Assembly (NCBI GenBank): GCA_004794655.1
Contig: SMMW01000554.1
Location: 12,502,501 to 12,566,500, forward strand
From: Marisa cornuarietis
Lineage: Eukaryota; Mollusca; Gastropoda; Architaenioglossa; Ampullariidae
Direction of reading: 5' to 3'
Length of the DNA stretch: 64,000 nt
Part shown: positions 11,001 to 19,946 of the stretch, one piece after another
Layout of the letters: every line of letters starts with the position of its first letter
How positions within the stretch are numbered: position 1 is the first letter of the stretch
Notes under the pieces: generated by a model
Databases searched by the model: none
Told to the model about the DNA's origin: nothing
What the model saw: only the letters and a program-made list of their open reading frames with translations
Translations under genes and position numbers: made by a program

Positions 11001-12501
11001 TTTTTCTCACCACTGGTTTTTTTTTTCACTCACTTTCTTTGGCCCCATTGAAGCACCCAAAAAATTAGTTAAATCTGAGAAAATGATGCAAAAAATGAGC
11101 AACACGCACGAGATACGACTTAAGTCTGTGGGAAACACGCGAGAAAGAACGAGACGACGCCGTGACGATCCCGTGACGCTGCGATCCGAGCGCCCGATGC
11201 GGCAGCTTCCCAAAGTACGGGTCGGCTTCCAAAATGGCCGTCGGCTCGTATCTCGGAATTCAGCTCGGATCTCAAACGGAAAATTGGCCCGAGTCGCAGC
11301 TCGTATCTCTAGAAACTCGTATGCCGAGCAGCTCGTATCTCGAGGTACCACTGTATAACAATTTGGCTCATCCACGCTATTCGTATTTCCAATGTTACCA
11401 AGCTGTTATCTCCTGCTGTTACATCATCCACTCTCACATGCATACGAACATCGTCAATTCATCTCTGGCAGTTATTACTACCGCCCTAGCATTGTGAGTT
11501 CTTCGTACGTCTCAGTCTCTCTACGAATACGAGTCCGCGCTTGTGATGATGTGAGTAACAGGTCTGAAGCCGGCAGTTGCGACGCGTGAGTGACTATCCA
11601 CTTGTAGTACCCATCGTCACATTCACATTCAGTCCACTGTGTATGTCAGGGAGCGACGACTGATCCTCCGCGACACGGATACCGAGCGCTGTCCAAGTTC
11701 CGGTAGGTTACGTGGCTTCTTTGTCGACTGATTTGATTACTACATTGTTATACAAGAAGTTCTACGAGTTGGGATAAACGCCGAACTAATATCACCCTGA
11801 AGCGTAGTTCCTCCTGTCTCCGGTGCGTTGGAGTGCAGGCTGATAACCACGTGTTCTCGTCTTCCTTGAGAACAGCAACTTATCCTGCCGGCCTTGGCGT
11901 CAAACGTTTCCCTCTCACAAGTACCCTAAGTTCTGGTCGAGTAGTTCCCGTGTATTCACGACGACATCTGGCATTCCTGTCGGTCCGTCGTCGCCGACTT
12001 GCCCCAAGCATCTCTACTTTCTCCCGAGTCTTTGCCTTCCTTGCTCAAGCCTCAGTCTCTAAGAAAACTACCTTGGCGTTGAAGAAAGCGGAAGAAGAGT
12101 CGACCTCCCACTCAAAGAACTGTCGACCAAGTGCCATCTTGCACTTCAGACATACAGGGGGGGGGGAGGCCTTCTGAGAAGTTCTTTTACTTCCCCTAGC
12201 TTAAGGGACAGGAAATCCGCATGCTTCAGCCAATCATCAGTTAGCCAGCGTCATCAGAGAGGAAGACCACACCCTACTGATCAGTGACCCGCTCTAACCC
12301 CGTCTAACAGGTAACAAAATGGATGGGGGAGAGTGATAGGGGAAGAAACACGAGTACACGGGAAAAAACCCCGACGCCTAGCCCTGTAAACAGGTATAAC
12401 GAGATCTGAACCCAAAGCCCCTCACTGAATTGATGACAAGAGATTAATTTTACCTCAAAATGCTTACCTTGTTGTGAATTCATCGTTGACTGTTAATTGG
12501 T
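1497..12501 (-). CDS. Unrecognised gene with repeated short Ser/Thr/Pro-rich exons
   Basis: Six minus-strand exons at 12501-12468, 8885-8821, 8063-8013, 7586-7509, 5373-5293 and 1565-1497 have good splice sites and join in phase. The first carries a candidate ATG at 12481-12483 (MNSQQ) and ends in phase 1. The second (DESRKRSEEVENNRQ...) ends in phase 0, and the following four are all phase 0/0. Three encode variants of one peptide: QAPSGQETPTAATPSTEVEL, QAPSKEDPNPTAATESTDVV and APSKDQKSTAATASKGIAL. I recognise no family. Nothing membrane-like is visible; the encoded chain looks disordered. The gene probably continues off the left edge. The similarity of exons and flanking introns implies amplification by duplication. 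Confidence 0.5.
2465..2745. repeat. Intron repeat block, paralogue of 6745-7020
   Basis: About 280 bases starting tgggcttagaaattatat, through ggacagcctttgggcaatt and a GT-rich core, to the atgggttat...accac end, nearly identical to 6745-7020 apart from the length of the GT core. Confidence 0.85.
2760..3890. other. Non-coding stretch with three imperfect repeats
   Basis: No gene is supported. At about 3148-3300 there are three imperfect copies of a motif built on GTCGCTCGTC..CGAGAGGCAGCG, spaced about 75 and 50 bases. The region is more GC-rich than its surroundings and may be a fragment of a mobile element; no terminal repeats were identified. Confidence 0.4.
3898..4650 (-). mobile_element. 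L2/Rex-like non-LTR retrotransposon, 3' remnant
   Basis: The minus strand encodes the end of an RT ORF: RKSQQRLYLLRKLKSF, then after a frame change LVNICSKITGTRQRNLA and RILSISDHVL, typical of the C-terminus of L2/Rex-like LINEs. The 3' end reads ggggataaataaagtggtattg, the usual tail. It is frameshifted and 5'-truncated, and interrupted by a GC/CA microsatellite (4097-4156). Confidence 0.75.
4097..4156. repeat. (GC)n(AC)n microsatellite
   Basis: A run of alternating GC followed by AC, inside the 3' part of a LINE remnant. Confidence 0.95.
4960..5240. mobile_element. Foldback element, partial copy
   Basis: Matches the internal and right part of the element at 7124-7450 in the same orientation (gcagctgagtttgggtatctatcttgttcgag ... 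gggcttggg ... gacttctctgtctcgggacgaaatgg ... cttggggcgaaatg). The left inverted repeat is missing. Confidence 0.65.
5293..5373 (-). CDS. Unknown gene, exon 5 (repeat copy B)
   Basis: An 81-bp phase 0/0 exon, EQAPSKEDPNPTAATEST and DVVLVLDE, acceptor ttggttag, donor gtaagt. Confidence 0.55.
6205..6215. repeat. SINE target-site duplication (left)
   Basis: atctaaacatc, repeated exactly at 6489-6499. Confidence 0.88.
6216..6488 (+). mobile_element. tRNA-derived SINE with 11-bp target duplication
   Basis: The head is tRNA-like, with a TGGCCGAGTGG A box at 6230-6240 and a GGTTCAATTCC B box at 6273-6283. The body follows and the element ends in a T-rich tail. The flanking direct repeat atctaaacatc lies at 6205-6215 and 6489-6499, which fixes the borders. 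Related copies lie at 48381-48605 and, as a 3' fragment on the minus strand, near 21060-21145. Confidence 0.9.
6745..7020. repeat. Intron repeat block, paralogue of 2465-2745
   Basis: See the block at 2465-2745: same order and near identity, with the variable GT/GCGT core expanded differently. Confidence 0.85.
7124..7450. mobile_element. Foldback/MITE-like element with about 100-bp inverted repeats
   Basis: The left end (ccatttcgttccacaccaaa ... caattcgtcccacgtaagtcc ... caaatcatcccaagccc) is the inverse complement of the right end (gggcttggggcgatttgact ... acgtgggacgaattgac ... ggtcttggggcgaaatg). There is no ORF. Partial relatives lie at 4960-5240 and 8122-8195. Confidence 0.8.
7509..7586 (-). 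CDS. Unknown gene, exon 4 (repeat copy C)
   Basis: A 78-bp phase 0/0 exon, TNQAPSGQETPTAATPST and EVELLLVK, acceptor ttgcttag, donor gtaagc. Confidence 0.55.
7927..8000. repeat. (AC)n microsatellite
   Basis: An uninterrupted AC run of about 74 bases next to exon 3 of the unknown gene. Confidence 0.97.
8013..8063 (-). CDS. Unknown gene, exon 3 (shortened repeat)
   Basis: A 51-bp phase 0/0 exon, VKPASPKNTGVQQVLVR, acceptor tgcctag and donor gtaaga. It is a shorter, diverged member of the repeat; a CA microsatellite lies immediately on its donor side. Confidence 0.45.
8122..8195. mobile_element. Foldback element, terminal fragment
   Basis: Only the left inverted-repeat arm (catttcatcccacaccaaa ... 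cctacgtaggtccatttcg) is present. Confidence 0.6.
8821..8885 (-). CDS. Unknown gene, exon 2
   Basis: A 65-bp exon encoding a charged ESRKRSEEVENNRQDPTKM, acceptor cgaaccag, donor gtaaga, phase 1 in and 0 out. Other frames carry stops. Confidence 0.45.
8890..10660. other. Intron, no gene seen
   Basis: AT-rich sequence within the presumed first large intron of the unknown gene. No splice-bounded exon or recognised repeat was found. Confidence 0.4.
10665..11353 (-). mobile_element. pogo/Tigger-like DNA transposon, internally deleted
   Basis: Terminal inverted repeats start CAGTGGTACCT(T/C)GAGATA and are flanked by TA (10663-10664 and 11354-11355), as in Tc1/mariner-pogo elements. The inner minus strand retains the transposase N-terminus: MGPKKVSEK then, shifted, ELKQEIIEKYERGVRVMDLA and KDAIRGANP, a pogo-type helix-turn-helix. 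The DDE domain is absent. Confidence 0.88.
11360..12460. other. Non-coding stretch, relatively GC-rich
   Basis: Open frames exist but show no recognised domain, and none is bounded by splice sites consistent with the neighbouring gene. Poly-G at 12157-12165. Could be promoter-proximal sequence of the unknown gene; not proven. Confidence 0.3.
12468..12501 (-). CDS. Unknown gene, candidate start exon
   Basis: Acceptor ttttcag, ATG at 12483, MNSQQ, donor gtaagc, phase 1 out. An in-frame stop precedes the ATG, so it can only be a start exon in this frame. The phase agrees with the next exon. Confidence 0.4.
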
Positions 12502-12548
12502 CTGAAAAGAAACAAAAATTGAAAAAAACGAATCCAACAAAAATATCG

Positions 12549-12705
12549 AATACCATAAATTTATGACTATAAGCCGTGACTTTTTTTTCTATAAACCTTA
12601 CAGCTTAAAAACCGATGCGGCTTGTTTGCTAATTTTTCCGGATTTTTCAGATTCCGATTAATTTTTTCGATGAGTTCCATGTTAAAGTGTCAACTGAATT
12701 AAAAA
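12549..12705. mobile_element. MITE fragment related to 47838-48212
   Basis: accataaatttatgactataagcc...gact at one end and ttttccggattttt...attttttcgatgagttccatg inside match, in inverted order, the element at 47838-48212 (actttcggtctattgagcgc ... ggagttcatcgaaaaatt ... tggcttatagtccgaaatgtacggta). Confidence 0.55.
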
Positions 12706-12719
12706 TTAAGATTTTTTTA

Positions 12720-13735
12720 AATTTAGTAGATGGTCTTTGATTTCCGTCGGAATTCTCCACCAAGTCCTTTAAGTCTCACCAACGACAAGGAGGTGGAGAT
12801 CTTTCCTGCTTAAAAAGACCTGGACACCATCTTGGACAGGACACTTTGCTGAGATGTCAACACTCAAACAGTCGTGAAGATGACTCAACACCGCCTCTTC
12901 CTTCTCCGGAAGCTGAAGTTTTTCTCTGTCTCCCAGTTGTTGCTGTTGATGCTTTTGCTTTTGAAAGGAAAAGTGTGTCCACCTCACGGTGATCTCTCAC
13001 TGTGGGGGTGGGGATCTTTGGGGAATGTGGGTATGGGGGCAGTTGGGCGAGGAATGGCGGGATTGGGGAGTGTGTGGGAGGGTCGCTGATTTGTGGCGCC
13101 TCAGGTGTTTTCTACTCTTGCTTGCTTTTCTACTCTTTTTTTTTTCCTGTTGGTGTCTAGGAGGTTTACCAAGTCTGCATTGATGGTGTACTGTGCTGGT
13201 GCCCGCTTTTCCTGCTATTGCTACTTGCTATCAGTGAAGTCCTGTGAAGTCTGCTGTGGTGGTGCACTACTGTGTACCAGCTATTTCTTCGACTTTTTAT
13301 AGATCGTACATAGTGTGCTGTCCTTCTCGTTTATCTGTTTATACAACAATTTATCGGTCAAGGACAAGAGCAGCCTACACCGTGTGGTACCCACCTTCTT
13401 CAAAGTCATTGGTACAGCCCAGAGTGCTCTTCAGACTCTAAATAACAGGAGAACACTTCTGAAAGTCTGATGACAGGCATGTCCAGTCGAGAGAATTCTT
13501 CCAACTCTCATCGGGCCACCGATTTTGAATACCTGCATGCAGGACTAACAGACTGAGGCTGTCCTTCGTTGTTTCGGCCGTGCGTCCTTTGAATGGTGCT
13601 GAGTGCGAATGAATGAATCGTGAATGCAGATGTCTATTTGGTGCATATGAATGTTTTGTGATGTTATTTTTATCGAGCTGACCTCGAATCGGCCTCTGGG
13701 ACAAATAAAGTGTTCTCTTATCTCTTATCTGTATC
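12720..13735 (+). mobile_element. L2/Rex-like LINE remnant with 3' tail
   Basis: Plus-strand pieces read VFDFRRNSP, SLTNDKEVEIF and KMTQHRLFLLRKLKFFSVSQ, conserved in the RT C-terminal region of L2/Rex-like LINEs, with stops between them. The end at about 13704-13735 reads gggacaaataaagtgttctcttatctc, the typical tail. ORF capacity is lost. Confidence 0.65.
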
Positions 13736-13739
13736 AAAT

Positions 13740-14347
13740 ATGAAACGCAAGACAAAATGAATGCACTAAGTTGCTTCTTGCTGACAGCGTTTTTCCTGAA
13801 AACCCGTCATAGAACAGTTATTTCAGCCCCCAGAAGACTTTTTCATTTAATTTTGAAAGGGCGAACAGTTAAAAGGTGAAGCAAGCACGGCTGGATCTTA
13901 AACATAAGCCCATGTTCCTTTTCTTCATAAAGAGTGTCACCATTAGACGAGTGGCGATAGCGACCTGCATTTCGAGATGCATGAAAGAACTTGTTTGCTT
14001 ACTTTTTCCGCCGTTAAATATAACTCTGCTTTGAACGTAACCGGAGCCGCTGCAGGTGTATTTATCAAGTGTGCAAGAAAGAGAGAGGCTGTGTCGCAAA
14101 CTAGGGTTTTCGAGAAACAGGTGCAGGAGACCTTGCCCCTGGGGAAGTAAAAAATGCGTGATTGATGTCAAAGGCTCAGTGGTTTCAACTTTATCTCATG
14201 TCTGAGTGAGGCTCAAGTACTATTTTTCTAAATATAAGTGAATACCCCTCTTTCGTTCGTTTATCCTGAATAGCATGTTAACGCTGGCTTCATATTTTAA
14301 AAATATTCTGTATTCAGAGCAAATTTTGACTTCTTTACCCTGTGTGC

Positions 14348-14378
<31 letters not shown>

Positions 14379-17300
14379 TGATGGAGTGAGTGAGCGCAAT
14401 AGGAATGATACAATTTCAAAAAATACGAATTTTTTAATTAAAAAACCAAAGCTAAAATCCCCCAAAACCACATTATGTCTTATCTTTCGTCTCAAAATTT
14501 CGGCTGCAAAGAAAGACAGACAGACAGAAAGAACGGACGGACGGACGGAAAATCAACTGATCATTTGAGACAATACTTAGCTGTTAGACATGATACTTTC
14601 GTCTCAAGATTTTGGCCGCAGAAAAGAAAGACAGACAAAAGGAAAATCAACTGATCTTATTAGGCCATGCTTCGATGAGTGTTTATGACTTTCTAGATAG
14701 TTGGCCGCAACATATTAATGTGTCCACTGATTTGTGCATATGTTACTTTTTGTGCACACGAATAGTTGAAGTGACACGCAAATCATGTGAGTGTATTCGT
14801 GTCTGCTCTTGCGCTTGCGATGTCTGTACTGCTAATAATGGTTTACACAGGGTGAGGTCTGTGAGTGTGTGTCATGCTACAAATTATTACTTTGCTGTCG
14901 TTTGTAAAGCTGTCAGTCGGCATTCTTTAATGTCTTTCAGATCGTAATTTCTCTTATCTTTCATATACCCGTGCATCCTGTTTATCACAGACGCAGTTTT
15001 ATTAAAAAAGAAAGTGGAATAGTTGTAGTGGGGACTGGGGAACAGGATACAAATATAACAGTCTGTCAGTGGCGTGTGGCTGTATTGCAAGTAGCAGCTG
15101 AAGCATTAACACAAATAACGTGGTCTTCGCAGAAATACCTGTCAGCCCTGGTGTCACTCATTAGTAATAATATGGTCACGTTCACTCCTGTATTATGAAG
15201 CATCTCTTTTTACAACTAGCACACAAACCATGTTCTATAAACGGCTTTGTTCGTGTTTTAACATGTAATGAAAATAAGCCGCTTCAAACATTGAAAAAGT
15301 GACTAACAAAAATATTTAAAGAAAGATTAAACAAGAGTATTAAAAATCCAAACAAACCAAGTTTCGTACGTGCACTTACTAACTTTACTAGGTATTCCTC
15401 AAGATTCGACAAAAAAGCTCACTTCTTTTTTTAAAACAACAACAACAACAAAGTACCAACCTTAGCCCTCAGCAGTTTCAGACATGAAGGTTTTTCGTGC
15501 TTTACCCTGACGGAGGATCCGTGTAACGCCGACATAAACTGACTCAGGGTAACTTCTTGTGATTTCCGTTGCTTCGTGCGGCTGTGCGAGTCGAGAGTCT
15601 GTGCGCACTTTATGAGGGGCAGAGCATGTCTGTACGTAGTCTAAATGTAAATATGTCTTTTTATTCGCGGGAACTGGTATAAGAACTTATTGCTTGAACT
15701 ACCCGCTCGCCTTTTCGGGTAATGATATTGGAAGCAAAGTGCACAAGTAGCCTTGTGCCTCACTTACCTTCTCAGTTTCTACAGGGTCACTTCAAGCGAC
15801 AAAGTAACATAGTGAAAACAGCGGCAGTGCAGTTGATCATGACACATGATTTTCGTTGAAATTTCACTGTCACTTTATTCACGCAATCGAGACTAAAGTT
15901 AAACATACTTTACATTGTCGAAGGGCATTGAAAATCAAAACATAAAAGCCAGCTCTATAGTTACTTGGCTTATTGAGCTCACATTTTGAAATTATCTTTT
16001 TTTTCATAAGATTTACTGTATTTTTAGCAGATGGAAGGGGCGATGTGGATTCGCTTTTTGGTTGATCAGCAGTCAAAGACAGAGAACTTGAATGTCCTGA
16101 AATCGTCTTCTTCGACCTCTTTCTGTTCTTAATTATAAATGTAGACATTTATCTTGAAAACGAAAAGGTGAGTATTTAAATCAGTTTTGTGGAAATATTA
16201 TCTTTAAGTGATCCCAGTCATGAGGAAGGTATCCGCCCCCCGCTGGTCCTTTAACAAGTATTTTGCGGCGTTCTGTCTGTAACCAGGGTAGAAGACTAGG
16301 TGAACGATATCTGGCCCACGCCAGTCAGTTGGACAACGAATCTTTATGAGTGCTTTAGTGTATTACCCGGCGTTCCCGCCTTTGCGGGATAGACATGCAA
16401 TGACGAGTTAGGAACCTGCTCTGAAGTCACTTAATAACCTCGTTCTTTTATTGCACTTTTCTTTTATTAAACAAATACTTTTTATTCGTCACCCCTCTGA
16501 CCAACATGCTTGTCAAATAGGAAAACATGTCAACGGTATCATTAACACGACTTTTACTTCGAGATAATAAAGATAGATTTTACTCCGAGAAGGTAAAGTA
16601 TCTGTTGCACTCTGTTGCAAAGTGAAAATGATACAGTGATGATAGAGGCGATACTGACGGTGGTAGAAGTAGAAGCAGGAGTGGTTTTCTAAAGATTTTC
16701 TACTCTCTGTTAAATGAAAGCATCGCGCATAGTTTTTTCAGAGACAACTTCTTGTCTGTGTTTTTCTCCCTTGACAAGTTCGAGTCACTGGTCGGAAATA
16801 TATGCCAGATATCAAAGAACTAATGGAATATCTATTATCACGTATCGAAAGGTACAGTAATGTTTCTTGTCATGTGTCAGAAAGCTCCCTGTCTGCAAAC
16901 ATACTTGGATCATTTTATTTTTGGACAGACAGCTTGTCACAGCGTGCAGCTACTAAGGAGGTATCGCTGCACTGACAAATCCTTTTCCTTCGGATTTTTC
17001 GGAAACGTGCTCCTTTTTCACCTCTTCGCATTCTGTCATAACGAGTGAAAACATGTCCAGGGCTTCCTTCCTTCACGCTCGAGTGGTTTGCCTGCGACTA
17101 AATTGTCGCCGGAACAGTGATTGAAACCACAGGTCCAAGCTCCCAGCACTCTCTGATTAATCTTCTCGGCTGTAGTCCTTTCTACTCGGATAGCAGGGAG
17201 TATCCCTTAAGAATACATTGATCCACAATATTTCTGACGGCTTACACCTTGGTACCTAAAACCTAGAACAACCTAGAATAGGCTGGAACAGTAATGTCTG

Positions 17301-17470
17301 AACACTTAGGTGCACTAATAAGCTCAATACACGACGCAGCATCTCTCATCCACCTTCCGTCCCTAGTTGACCAAGGTGCACACTTTTCAAGTCCAATGCA
17401 TGAGAAAAAGAAGTCGACAAAAGCCCCCCCCCCTTTCGGTGTAAAATGTTTAACAGTGAATATAGCTGAA
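13740..17470. other. Intergenic or 5'-flanking stretch
   Basis: No supported gene. It contains a short GT/GA microsatellite (14345-14378), two similar 'cagaaagaaagacagac' purine tracts near 14500 and 14620, and two isolated exon-like pieces described in the findings (15771-15781 and about 16020-16148, minus strand). Confidence 0.35.
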
Positions 17471-17474
17471 ACTG

Positions 17475-19035
17475 TTTTTTTTATTCTTTGTTACTCCTCG
17501 AGGAGCATAAGGCCACAACCACATCTCGCCAGCGGATCCGGTTTGGGGCAACCCCCCACCCACCCACCCACCCCGTCAGCTGGTCCCATGTGGTTTCGGC
17601 ATTCTTTGCTTCGCTCTGTAGTGATCTTCTCCAAGTCTGTTTTGGCCTCCCAACTTTCCTCTTTCCCTGATGGTTCCTGTCAAGTGCCTGCCTGGCAATG
17701 GTGTCAGCTGGTTTGCGCAGGGTGTGTCCTTGTGATGTCTTGACTAGTGGCATTCTGGTTGGTTCTTTTCCACAGGCTGCTATTGGAGATCTTTTCAGGC
17801 CATCTTATTCCCAGGATAATGCGAAGGCATCGGTTGGTAAAGGTCTGGAGCTTGTTGTTGATGGTGTTTGCCGCTCTCCAGGTTTCAGAGCCATACAGTA
17901 GAACTGCTTTCTTGGTATTGAATACGCGGGTCTTTCTGCGTAGGGATAATGCTCGTGAGTTCCAGATGGGGCGTAGGCTGTTGAACGCATGCCTGGCCTT
18001 GTTGCGGCTTGTGATGTCATCGTCTACTCCACCGTCCCAGATATGTGAAGCGGTCTGTTTTCGGGATGTTCTCTCCTTGAAGTTAGATTGGGAGTTCCTG
18101 CTTGTTGTTGATTTTCATCATTTCCGTCTTCTTTCTGTTGATCTTTAAGCCGGTTTTTCATCTTCCTCTGATAGCTTACTCAGTTTGGTTTGTGCATGCT
18201 ACTGTCGATGAGATAGGAAACTGATGTCCTCTGCAAAGTCCACGTCCTCTTGCTGTTTGGTGAAGGTCCAGTGGATACCGGTGTTGTTTTCTTGGGTTGT
18301 CTTGTGCATAATCCAGTCTATGACCATCAGGAAGATTGTCGGCGATAATATGCAACCCTGTCTTACGCCAGTCTTCATTACAAAAGGTTTAGTGAGTTTG
18401 CCGTTGTGGATAACTTGGCAGGATGAGTCTTCGTACAATACCTGGATAATTTGTATGACCTTAGGCGGAATACCATAGAGGTTCATCAGCCTCCAGATGA
18501 CGTCCCTGTTTACACTGTCAAATGCCTTCTTAAATTCCACAAAAGTTATATAAAGGGAGGATTGCCATTCGATAGACTCTTTAATGATGATACGGAGGGT
18601 TGCAATATGGTCAGGGCATGACCTATCCTGGCGAAACCCTGCTTTTTCTGGTCTCAGTCTCTTTTCTAGTGCCTTCTTTAATCTCTCTAGTATTACCCTT
18701 CTCAGGACTTTGCTGGGGATGAACAGCAGCATGATCCCCCACAATCTGTGGCGCTGGGAGAGGTCTTCTTTCTTTGGTAACTTGGCCAGGTGGCCTAATT
18801 TCCGGTCTGTTGGAACTAGCTCTTGTTCCCAGATCTTGTGTAGGATGGGGCTGTAAAATCGCTGCTGTCGTTCCTGAGTCTCCCTTTAGTGCTTCTTGGA
18901 GTATGCCGTCCGGGCCTGCTGCGTTGCCACTTTTCACGCTTTTGATAGATTTGATGATTTCTGTCTTAATGGGAGGGCTGGTGTTGACGTGAAGTTGTTC
19001 AGTTGATGGTGGTGCCCAACCTGACAAGGCCATGC
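17475..19035 (-). mobile_element. RTE-like non-LTR retrotransposon, degenerate
   Basis: The minus strand carries fingers (SVKSGNAAGPDGI), then after a frameshift an RT palm: EKAGFRQDRSCPDHIATL, FKKAFDSVNRDVIWRLM, VRQGCILSPTIFLMVIDWIM and FAEDISFLSH where FADD is expected. After further shifts comes a C-terminus GKRKVGRPKQTWRRSL ... RIRWRDVVVALC, diagnostic of RTE-like ORFs. At least three frame changes and the D-to-E change in the catalytic FADD make it inactive. The endonuclease part is missing. Confidence 0.88.
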
Positions 19036-19039
19036 AGGC

Positions 19040-19839
19040 CTCGGTAACATTTTAATAGTAGGATAACGTATTTTCCACAGCATAGAAGAAAGTAAAACCA
19101 ATTTTCTTAAATAATATATAATGTACATGTAATATATTCAATCCTTTAATTCAGAAATGTGCAGTATGCATTTTAAAAATATATATGTCTACTTACATAT
19201 ACACACGCATGTACAAAGACACATGAGGTCAGGCGGGCACAGAAATAGGCATATTCACGCACACGGGAGGATACACGGGTACAAAGCTATATGACATAAT
19301 GATGATCCTAAAGGGTATAATATGATATACTTTGATACAAAAGAATGTCAACAGTTATTTGTAAATGCTTTGGACTACGATGTTGATAATTAGGATCAAT
19401 CTTCATCAGAGACAATAAGGGACAAGTTAATATATGTGTCGAGTCAAAAACAAAGACTTAACAAGCTGATATTACTTGCATCTGACTCACTATCGAGATA
19501 TGATAAAACTTTGTAGAGGTAGTCCTAGATTTAGGGTATAGCGTTTATTATCTTGTGTTCTTCCTGCTGCAAACAGATCTGTAGATGCAATTGTCTGGGA
19601 CAGATGTGGTTCGGTATTGTAAATACTGCTCAGCATGGACATAATAACATTGTTCGTGTTTACCAATGTTCACTTTTGTAAAGTTAGTTTTCTTTTGTGT
19701 TCCACGAGTATATTTACAAAAACTATTTTATGAGTTTTGCATTCACTGGTGTCTGCAGTAGTCCAACAGTTTCTAAAGCCTGGTTCAAAAAGACGTAAAG
19801 AATTTTCTTCCAAAAGTGTTCGACTTCACTGAGACAATC
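19040..19839. other. 3' flank of the TRPM gene
   Basis: AT-rich sequence with no second gene seen. It should hold the TRPM 3' UTR; no polyadenylation site could be chosen with confidence. Confidence 0.35.
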
Positions 19840-19946
19840 TCAGTAGAGGTACACTGCTTCTCCCGGCACCGCCGGATGCGATTGTTTGAGGCTCTGCAGC
19901 TCCTTAAGAATCTGCAAATTCGTACCACGAAGATCTTGCAAATCCT
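19840..19946 (-). CDS. TRPM exon 28, terminal coiled coil
   Basis: Encodes DLQDLRGTNLQILKELQSLK and a short tail ending VYLY before TGA at 19840-19842. A tetramerising C-terminal coiled coil is usual in TRPM. Entry phase 1 agrees with exon 27. Confidence 0.65.

Noticed and set aside
13438..13755. 105-codon minus-strand frame
   Set aside because: Lies antisense across the 3' end of a LINE remnant.
17294..18148. Plus-strand frames over 17.3-18.1 kb
   Set aside because: Antisense to the RTE-like element, whose minus-strand motifs are diagnostic.
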